DNA of 31,619 bases, taken from contig NCSJ02000439.1 in the NCBI GenBank assembly GCA_002812745.2, positions 1 through 31,619 on the forward strand. The letters are read 5' to 3'. The notes below the pieces were generated by a model that was not told where the DNA came from, made no database searches, and worked only from the letters and a program-made list of their open reading frames with translations. Below are positions 23,801 through 31,619 of the stretch, piece by piece (within the stretch, counting starts at the first letter, position 1; every line of letters starts with the position of its first letter). Origin of the DNA: Scytalidium lignicola. Its lineage: Eukaryota > Ascomycota > Leotiomycetes. The position numbers were made by a program, and so were the translations under genes.

Positions 23801-26800
23801 ATTGATATTGAAGCCTTTTTGGTGGTCTATCGCATCCAGCCGCTGGTCGCTGCTAGGGACGACGGCCCCCATCTCTAATGCAAATGATCGGCCTAGAGAA
23901 ATATGGCCATAAGCACCTTCGTCGTCATACTCCGATAAATAAGTCTGTAGAAGACCTTTGATATCGCGAGGTGCTACGCTAATCACAGCAGTGACCCATG
24001 CTTTTGCTTTCTTGTAGAAATTATGAAGTGTCTTCCTACGCAGGTCATAGTCATCGGAGAGTTCTATAGTAACTTTGCCACGCGCTGAGGTGAACGTTGA
24101 CTTCCACTCATATTCATCAGTCTCAGCAGCTAGGCAGCTAGACCACATGAGAGATAGCAACTCTAGAAGTGCGAATAGAGATGCCTTATGGCATAAAGCA
24201 GATGGGACCTCTCGAATAATTTTATCCGCACATATCATAGCAGCTTGCTGAACCCGTTCAATGCGATAACAACAACCGTTAAGGATGGAGACGAGCTGTT
24301 TGGCAACGTAACGTGCAGAAAAAGTCGGATTGGTTCCAGTCAGAGTCTTTTGTAGATATCTATCCACAACGGCAACTGTAATGGCTTCCATGATGCTACT
24401 CATATCACCTTTTCGCATACTTGGCTCCAAAAAGTATATTATAGCCTTTGTACAATCACCACTCTCTGCTCGAAGGGCCTCAACTAGATATGCGGCCTGT
24501 AAGAAGATAAGTTTGCCATAGCTCAGACCTCTGATTTCGGATGCTTTAGAGGGCAATAATGCTGTAAGCCTCTTCTTTTGGGTTGACTCATGCTCAGAAC
24601 TTATTCCACGACGAAGCACGGTATTGAGTTCAATATCACTTTCTGTCTGCTCTGCTCGTTGCTCCGTGACAAGTGGAGCAGAATGAATTGCCAGAATACG
24701 AAGTTCGTTAATGTACTTTTTGCCACGGTCAGTACTAATGGTAAAGCCGTGAATGACGATGTTGAACCAGGCATCCCGGAAGAGCGACAGGGTTTCATCA
24801 CTGAGTGATTTATCTGAAGCCAAGTCATTGCTAGAGACTAGGATAGAAAGGGGTTGCAAAAGCTGGGCAATTTCCTGTGCAGCTAGGTCCACATCTGCTT
24901 CATGGGAATTCGGCTGGTGGACATCGCCCTGGCTTATAATAGCCTCAAGAAGATTTTCTAGGTATGTATTGTATAGCGGAGACTCGGCGCGCAGATTGGC
25001 TGAGATATAGTTACGACCCCTCATCACCTATAAGGTTAATATTAGCGAACAATGTTACCATAGTCAGATTCCGACTTACTGCTTCTAGCATGATCTCATT
25101 GTTGTTCACAACAGCATCATGGGTGAGCTTCGAGTACACTTTCAACAGTGAGCGGAACTCCAGAGATCCACCGCTAAGTGCCAAAGCCGCAGCTTCAGTA
25201 ATTATTCGTGCATCAATCGACCTGTTGATTTTGGTAATCTTTTGAGCAAGCATTGACTGAGCTAGCGCAGTGATCTTGGGATCCTGACAACTAATGGCTA
25301 TGCTGCATATGGCCTGTATCACGTTTCCATACACTGCTGTGGTTTCTTCCTCCCCAGTTATTGTTAACGAAATAGAACTACCGGTGGTTTGCTTGCCAGC
25401 ATAGAAAGTAGAGCCAGAAGAACCATCTGTTAAAGAATCGCCATTAACACTGGAATGTCCTATCTCTGCACCAGATCCAGCACTGACAACGTTTCCAAGG
25501 GTATATAATGTACTGATAACGGCGTCCTGAGATAGAATCTGAAGAACGTAACCTAAACAAGATGATGCAACTTTAATTGTCTGGCTTTGAGTACCGCCCT
25601 GCACAATAAACCGTGGGAGGAGTTTAGTGACATTCGGGGCATATGCTGGTGAAAGTTTCGAAATTAGAGCCATTGACCTAAGAACCACATTTGCTAGAAT
25701 TTCATCGGCCATTTGAACAGGGTCCGCAAGGGCATTTTCTAACCACGACATAAGCATATCAGGCTCTGCAGCATCTTCATTGAGTAATGCACAATTCAGA
25801 TAACTTGTCAAAGCTCCTGCTTTTACAGAAAATGCAAGACGTTGTTGCCAAGCGGATCCCATTCGGACATAATCAGCACCATCCTCTAGAAGGCTCATCT
25901 CGTCGGCAGCAATATCTGCCATAGTCTCAATTGTCTCAAAATCAATGTCCTCCCCAGTAGATCTAGATATTTTGGTCCCAGACATAAGAAGATCCAAAAC
26001 ATCGTTACCGCGGAGTGCATCAATATCAGCAACAAGAAGTGAAGACGCAGCTACAAGTAGCGACATGAAACCTTGCTGGAGAAGCATTGCACCAAGCGGA
26101 CGGCTAATGGCAGCATAATGGCGAGCATACCGCTTCCATTCTTTCACATTATTCTGGTGAGAATGTGTATTGCGAAGCGTGGAAAATGCAGTCTCGACAG
26201 CCACCAAAAAGGTTTCAGACAATATGTTTTTAAATCTTTCGATCAAAGTAAGTCTGTCAGAGGCGGCCCAAAAATTCACGTATGTTGCCGCAGCTTCCAG
26301 GAAACCTAGCATAGAAATTGTAATTGTTGCAATGCGGATGGCATCCTCCACTTCAGATGAGCTTGCTCTTTCAGTACTTTGTCCTTGGATCGATGATGCA
26401 ATCGACTCTGCTGCTTCAAGACAGTTGTCCAGATATGCCCACAACTTAGCAGAAACGGATTTTTGCAAACTACCATGGTTTATTCCAAGGGATAGGAGAG
26501 CTGCTGCAAGGTTACAACTCAGAGCTTCGATAGGTGATGGCTCAATCTCGCGGAAAAAGGGGGACGCGACGAAAACTTGCATGTGGGCCTCCTGTACATA
26601 TGGAGACAATTGGTCCACAAGCCTTTGTGCACTCTCTACAGTCTTCAAGAAGGGGGCAGCTTTGCATAATGCCAGTAAAACCTCGAACTCCCGGATATTC
26701 TAAGCCCCCTTTATCAGTCTCTATGCAAATTTTACGGGCCAAAAGAATCTAATCTCCTTACCATAGGAGAGCCCGCCATAGTCGGCGAAGAAAGCTTTGC

Positions 26801-27005
26801 AATCCCATTCAATGGACCCTTGTTTTTCCTACCGTTTGTCCCTTCTTTACATAACCTATCCAGGTCGGAGCCATCAAAAGATGTCGATGACGTCGCGGAC
26901 AACGCCGCAATTTTTTGCAGCGCATTGCGCCGGATAGTCCTCGCAGCACTGAAACCATATTAGTATTATAAATGAAGAAGGATTCAAATAGAAATACCCA
27001 TCCAT
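20824..27005 (-). CDS. STT4: Phosphatidylinositol 4-kinase, Stt4 (type III alpha)
   Basis: Eight minus-strand exons, 26998-27005, 26762-26948, 25080-26699, 23334-25027, 22660-23290, 22406-22612, 22070-22357 and 20824-22017, encode about 1942 residues (yeast Stt4 has 1900). Stt4 makes PI4P at the plasma membrane, feeding PI(4,5)P2 synthesis, actin and cell-wall signalling. The long N-terminal part is alpha-solenoid-like. The helical/PIK region includes LPSDVLLQLK, YLLYWAPVNPITAVTYF and SLGYVERYILETARFSQLFAHQIIWNMKAN. The kinase domain has KSGKPLQSHAKAPYMATF, Lys1690 in IFKVGDDCRQD, the catalytic loop DRHNGN (1797-1802) and DFG (1815-1817), and ends GIPF. The first coding exon is only 8 nt (ATGGATGG). 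The 22613-22659 intron has two in-frame acceptors 6 nt apart. Every junction preserves frame; the N-terminal exons are the least certain. Confidence 0.95.
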
Positions 27006-27292
27006 ATCCGCCTGCAATCTAGACTATCCCAGATGAGTGCGAAATATAACCTTTTTGAGATTCGCGGTACGTTGGTTTCCTGACCAGAAGCTACCCCTGT
27101 CGGGAAATTGGCGCTAGTCATCGCACATACCCTTACAGCGCAAGTAATCGAAGGCAACTGTGGACTACGCGTGTTCCAGAGCACTTCCACAAGAACAGCT
27201 ACCATACCCATTATTTCCAACCCACAACCCATAAAGAAGTTATTCTCAACACTCACGAAATAGCTTAAACGGTCTCTACGTATATCTCCACT
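27006..27292. promoter_or_regulatory. Divergent promoter region, STT4 / PRE7
   Basis: These 287 bp separate two outward-facing starts. GAAGGCAAC at 27150-27158, on the PRE7 strand about 134 bp before its ATG, matches GGAGGCAAC upstream of RPT4 at eight of nine bases. The core resembles, but is not identical to, the yeast proteasome element GGTGGCAAA. Confidence 0.5.
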
Positions 27293-28140
27293 ATGGCTGC
27301 AATGTTCAGCCAAAATCCTCTGATGAACGGGCCTAACTACTCCTTCAACCAAGCCCCAACAGCAGCAGCTGGAAACAGAGAGCATGCCTTCTATCCGTAT
27401 GTTTAGGTTGTTGCGAGCTCATTTATCAGTTAACTAACATCTCTTTGTATAGATATACCGACAACGGTGGTTCCACTCTCGCCATCTCCGGAGCGGACTT
27501 CACAATCATCGCAGGCGACACTCGATCCACGTCAGGGTACAGCATAAACACCCGCTACCAACCAAAAGTCTTCAAGATCGGTGGATCCAGCGCATCTCAA
27601 GACGACGCGAACCTAGTATTATCAGTTGTGGGCTACGCGGCGGATGGGGAGGCTTTAAAGGAACGTCTCGATGCCGTGTGCAAAATGTACCGATACCAAC
27701 ATGGAAAGCCCATTACGGTTAACGCGTGCGCAAAACGGTTGTCTACGATTCTGTATAGCAAACGCTTCTTCCCATACTATGTCCATGCTATTCTAGGCGG
27801 GTTGGATGAGGAGGGGAAGGGCGCTATTTACTCTTATGATCCGGTTGGCAGCTATGAGAGGGAGCAGTGTCGAGCAGCCGGTGCTGCATCGAGCTTAATC
27901 ATGCCGTTCTTGGATAACCAGGTCAACTTCAAGAATCAGTATGAGCCGGGCAGTGGAATTGGACATAATTTGGTGGAACGGGAGAGGATTCCATTAACTC
28001 GAAGTGAAGTAGAGGACCTTGTCAAGGATGCGTTCGATGGTGCGGTCGAGAGACATATCGAAGTTGGAGATGGGTTACAGATGATGGTTATCACTAAGGA
28101 TGGTATTGAGGAGATTTACAAACCTCTTAAGAGAGATTAG
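27293..28140 (+). CDS. PRE7: 20S proteasome subunit beta6 (Pre7/PSMB1 type)
   Basis: Two exons, 27293-27396 and 27453-28140, encode about 263 residues. After a short Asn/Ala-rich N-terminal extension come FYPYTDNGGSTLAISGADF, AGDTRSTSGYSINTRY, YSKRFFPYYVHAILGGLDEEGKG, DPVGSYEREQCRAAGAASSL, PFLDNQVNFKNQY and ERHIEVGDGLQMMVITKDG, ending LKRD, which matches yeast Pre7 almost block for block. Beta6 is a non-catalytic subunit of the core-particle beta ring and sits next to beta7, which is encoded by PRE4 in this window. The intron falls in the Pro codon of FYPY. The gene shares a 287-bp divergent promoter with STT4. Confidence 0.97.
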
Positions 28141-30730
28141 ATATGCGGTTCAGTTTATGACACCTTTGTATTAATAGAGGGTATGGTCTAATATCTGGTG
28201 AAATCACTGTGTTGTGATAGTGAACATATTAATGGAGAGCATGCGTGATAAGTCTCGAGCGAAGGTTTTCACCACATTCGTATCGATAACAGTTGGCTTA
28301 GATAGCCTTGGGTTTTGAGGTTGGTTCTCTCAGTTCCCTTTGTTAGCCTTTGGCTGAGTATTATATAATCCCACGTGATTTGGCCCCTTTTCTAGCCCCC
28401 TGACTAATCATCCTATTATCGAATTAACCACAGGGAAAAAGGTTCATGCACTGACGATAGTTACTGTTAGGCGTTTGAAATGTTAGGATCTCCAATGAGA
28501 TCCCATATATTGCGGTTGTGGAATTTATCTCTTCATCTACGGCCTAAATGGTGTGTATCAAAGGGACGCTCAAAGAGACAACAATAAATCGAGAAAATAT
28601 CATGTGGAGCATCCTATTCTCAGACTAACTCCGCATTATGGTGATATCCAGGTATGGAAGTTTGTACGACAGCGTGTTATACGATATGAGCTCTTCTTCA
28701 AGCGCCCGGAATGTAACAACCCAAAATCCGAGCCTACTCTAGCCTGTTTCCACGTTAGATTGGCATCTGTGAATGGGAGCTTCCTCTTTAGTCTAGTATC
28801 CGTGATATAGAGGAGTAATAACACCGAAGTCTATGTGCCGAAAAGGATGGAGCTTACAATTACCTTCTGCCTCTTTTCATTGGGCAACAAGAACCTTGAA
28901 TAGGTCGAGCGTCATTAAACATGCAGTCCTCCGGGATCTTCTCATATATTTCATACATACAGCTGCAAACCATAGTTCGCCCAGTGCCCATGCAATCACA
29001 TAAAGCTTATTACAGCTCTAGGTGGTTATATTATTGTTTGCCCCGTTGGGCAAGCTAATTGCTAGGAGACTTGAGCATGAAAAATGAAAAAGGGCTATCC
29101 GCCTGTTCTCTCTCGTACCTGCAAGCGAGAACAAGGTACTGTAAGTATTCAACACCCCGCAGCCCAATGGTAACAGTCCCCGAGCCAGTAAAGGAATTGA
29201 ACACATTAATATGATAAATATAGGTAAAGCTAAGGGGCAAATGACAGTGCGTAGGACGTACTAAGAAAGAAACTGCACAGCATTACTGTATCCATAAGAT
29301 AATAATAGAATATATCACTTTCTTTACTAATTCCTCCTGAAATTCACCCCCTATTTCATAGGCAGTTCAAAAAAATNAAAAATAAAATTTTAGTATAGAG
29401 AACGGATTTAAAAGGAAAGACAATCGACGATTCCTCATCTTGAGGGAGAATGTTAGATCCTCTAAAGCACAATTGCTATTGGGTAATGAATTTATGGACG
29501 GTTCCGACTCCGCGAAACTGATCAAAAGAGCCGCTTTTCTCCACAGGACTGCCGTGCCATGTGGTAGCGCTATTGAAAGACGCAATTATGACAGGAGTAT
29601 GTGGCAAGCATGCTGTTTATCAAATAAAAAATGAGAAGAATGATACTGCTAAGAATTGTGACGCATAATCCATGTCAGGACTGCGTAATCCGTACAACAG
29701 AATCCAACTTTTTTTTTTTGGATGATACTCCATGATGAACAGCTCGCGCCACTGTGGCTGTGATGAGTGGGATGTGTGGCATTTCATGGATCAGATCTTC
29801 TGGATGACATGCCTCCCGTCTTGTCACGCCTGTCTGAGGCTGATCATCTAGCACTATATAGAGCTGGCTCGGCGCTGATCTCTTTTCTAGAATGTTGGGC
29901 AGCTGGCAGCTTACGGTGTCGGTTAGGTAGGGCTTCGTGGGGCTTTTGGTGAGGCGACCTTGCCACCTCGCAAAGATCAAGGTTCGAGAATCAATAATAC
30001 AAGAAAAATTGTAGATCACGGCTCGCCCGAACATCCGCTGCAATTTCGAGCCCCATAGAGATCGAAATATGAGTAGGTAGTGGCCGGTAGCTGGTCACAA
30101 GCCGAATGCGAAAAAGACTTTTTTTTTTGTCTGCCGGGGGGAAAACTGATGCCAGGAGGACTCTAGATGCGATTAAAGAACTGACCTAAGCAATAATTAA
30201 ATCCCAAAGGCGGAGAACGTCTCGGGAAGGGAGTTGATTAGTTGGGTTGGTCGGGGTTCCAGTTGGTTGATTGATTGCCCTAAGATCTACGTCGCCACCA
30301 CCCCATTCGTACAGGAAGAACCTGAAGGGGAGCTATATCTTTGGCATTAGCAAACTGGCGCAACCTTAACAGCCGTGACAGCCACGACAGCTCGAGTACG
30401 GTACAGTGTTGAGTGCCAGCTACCGTATTTCATTCTGTCAAAACCTGTCAAACGCCCACAAAATATCGGGTATGGTAAACGAGGTTGACGTATGTTTCAA
30501 GTTTTCTGATCTACAGACATCCGATGAGCTGTATGGAGATCATTTATTCGACCGACAGGGGACTGCCATTCTGATATTTTGTGCGGAGTAATTACTTCAT
30601 GGCTCGTGTTACCTACCATGCCTACCCCAAAGCCGACAATCCAAAGTCGCACCTCGATTCAAAAAACAAGATGTACTAGAACATGGATGTTTGATTTGGG
30701 CATGCCACTCGATGGTTACAAAGTATTTTT

Positions 30731-30774
30731 GTACTGTACTGTACTATGCATAAGTTACATAGTATCATATGATA
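30731..30774. repeat. GTACT triplet repeat abutting two palindromes
   Basis: Three perfect copies of GTACT (30731-30745) run into an inverted repeat with 6-bp arms ACTATG / CATAGT (30743-30748 and 30758-30763, 9-bp loop), which in turn touches the perfect 12-bp palindrome TATCATATGATA (30763-30774). The arrangement could form a small cruciform or carry dimeric factor sites; function is unknown. Confidence 0.75.
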
Positions 30775-30875
30775 ACAGTGACAAAAATCGCTTGGCCGAT
30801 TTAATAGTAGGACTGGTGTATTGACGATTTGAAAGTTGGCGGTTGGCTGGTGCAAAAAGTTCGATCGCGTTTAGT

Positions 30876-30908
30876 TGGGTGGTGGTGGTGAGTGGTGGTA
30901 GTGGTGGT
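30876..30908. repeat. Imperfect GGT-rich repeat
   Basis: A run of GGT/GTGG units, interrupted by AGTGGTGGTAGT, spans about 33 bp of the gene-poor region. It is simple-sequence DNA with strong strand asymmetry (G and T on the plus strand, no C until the end). Confidence 0.7.
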
Positions 30909-31386
30909 CGTCAAGCCACACCTAGATTCTCAGGGTCTTTTTCTTCAGCGTATCAGCTCTCCAAGGGTAGCTCGCTCGCTACAAGGAACAACAACACAGA
31001 CCTTCCGAGGATTTGCAATACGAGCATGGCCGGCGGCAGCCAGGTAGTTGGCGTAGTTGGCGTTCTTCCACCGTCGACCATTGCCAAAACTGTTAAGTCG
31101 TGCTGTCAGTTATCTATCACGTCGTGCACGTCTACTTCAGGGCATGCATGTGGATCCTAAACAATCGTACGTTGATAGACCAGATCCCTACCGGTAGAGG
31201 CCGGGGATGAGCTTTCATGCAGGATTTCAAACACTCGAACCATGGTTGTTCAGACCAGCAAGAGCCATCCCGGTTCGGCCAGCTCCCAGTCCGAGGAAGG
31301 AATTCCCAGCCATTCCAATATGGGGCTTTTGCAACGGAAAAGCACCAGAGGCCGAGGCCAACAAAACCGTAATAACGGGCTTTGAC

Positions 31387-31406
31387 AATAATAATAATAA
31401 TAATAA
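31387..31406. repeat. AAT microsatellite
   Basis: Six perfect AAT units plus two bases. This is a trinucleotide microsatellite within otherwise GC-richer DNA near the right end, and its length is probably variable between isolates. Confidence 0.85.
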
Positions 31407-31619
31407 ATGGGGGGTGAGGTTCCAGAACGGCCTGCGGAGAGAAAAAGCCCATGGAAAACTAGGCGGTGGCGATTTCCCAGTGCAGAAGAGTTTCTGTTGT
31501 TGCAAAGCCACTGCCCAAAGTCGCCACCGACGGTAATTACTGTACTTCTCTCGAACCCTAAGGGCTGTCAAGACCACTCACGCGCCCGCTGCGGCGCATC
31601 ACTGGCTGGTCCTGCGTAG

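Larger units (their letters stand above)
28141..31619. other. Gene-poor region of about 3.5 kb at the right end
   Basis: I find no supportable gene. Open frames are short, lack family resemblance and often overlap on opposite strands (for example 28553-28810, 29675-30043, 30843-31160 and 31132-31452). The region contains an ambiguous base at 29377, T-runs at 29709-29719 and about 30118-30128, a TATATAGA at about 29855, a GT-rich stretch at 30230-30280, several palindromes, a GGT-rich repeat and an AAT microsatellite. From about 31200 it becomes visibly richer in G and C. It could be the long promoter and leader of a gene beyond the right edge, a decayed element, or plain spacer; the sequence does not decide. 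Confidence 0.5.

Noticed and set aside
28553..28810. 85-codon open frame in the gene-poor region
   Set aside because: Of the frames here it looks most protein-like, but there is no recognised domain, promoter or splice context; it could only be kept with transcript or homologue evidence.
29560..29620. tRNA A-box-like TGGTAGCGC
   Set aside because: No B box (GGTTCRANNCC) or acceptor stem follows at a suitable distance; no tRNA was found anywhere in the window on either strand.
29740..29860. C/D-box snoRNA (GTGATGA near 29761 and CTGA near 29836)
   Set aside because: C- and D-like words occur, but there is no terminal stem, no C'/D' pair and no evident rRNA guide sequence.
30843..31160. 105-codon Ser/Gly/Val-rich open frame
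   Set aside because: Its N-terminal part is created by the GGT-rich simple repeat, a common source of spurious reading frames.
31132..31577. Overlapping open frames on both strands at the right end
   Set aside because: They include a run of isoleucine from the AAT microsatellite read on the minus strand and have mutually overlapping frames; neither looks like a protein.

Overview
The window is nuclear DNA of a filamentous ascomycete (Pezizomycotina). It holds thirteen protein-coding genes carrying 35 short spliceosomal introns of about 43-87 nt, with GTAAGT-type donors and CTAAC/CTAAT branch points. The proteins look like Pezizomycotina orthologues, and the checkpoint kinase is of the single-FHA PRD-4/Cds1 type. 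A leotiomycete is my guess from the look of the proteins, but the sequence alone does not prove it. There is no sign of prokaryotic operons, CRISPR, plasmid or phage genes, and I could not support any tRNA, rRNA, snRNA or snoRNA gene.

Layout from left to right: a cytochrome P450 (134-1880, +); the proteasome ATPase RPT4 (2500-3846, +); glutamine-fructose-6-phosphate aminotransferase GFA1 (5000-7354, +); proteasome beta7 PRE4 (7622-8518, -); an HCNGP/SAP30BP-family protein (8745-9705, +); a Chk2/Rad53/PRD-4 checkpoint kinase (10637-12798, +); the mitochondrial inner-membrane protein MDM31 (13385-15550, -); the pre-40S factor PNO1/DIM2 (15868-16981, +); a Rad60/Esc2-type SUMO-like protein (17327-18774, -); LSM6 (18976-19328, +); a class I SAM methyltransferase (19582-20577, -); the PI 4-kinase STT4 (20824-27005, -); and proteasome beta6 PRE7 (27293-28140, +). 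From 28141 to the end (about 3.5 kb) I find no convincing gene, only simple repeats, palindromes, one ambiguous base and GC-richer sequence near the right end, possibly the regulatory region of a gene beyond the window.

Most genes are housekeeping: protein turnover (three 26S proteasome subunits), chitin precursor synthesis, RNA processing and ribosome assembly (LSM6, PNO1, HCNGP), genome maintenance (Chk2, Rad60), and lipid and mitochondrial functions (STT4, MDM31). Four pairs are divergent over 200-320 bp and could share promoters: PRE4/HCNGP, MDM31/PNO1, RAD60/LSM6 and STT4/PRE7.

I did not find a convincing undescribed system. The most notable signals are gene-structural. There are very small coding exons: 5 nt in GFA1 (splitting the catalytic cysteine codon), 8 nt in STT4, 11 nt in the methyltransferase and 16 nt in PNO1. 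There are also several tandem splice acceptors, and a motif shared by at least two of the three proteasome promoters. All exon boundaries were set by hand from reading frame, splice signals and remembered family conservation, so none has transcript support.
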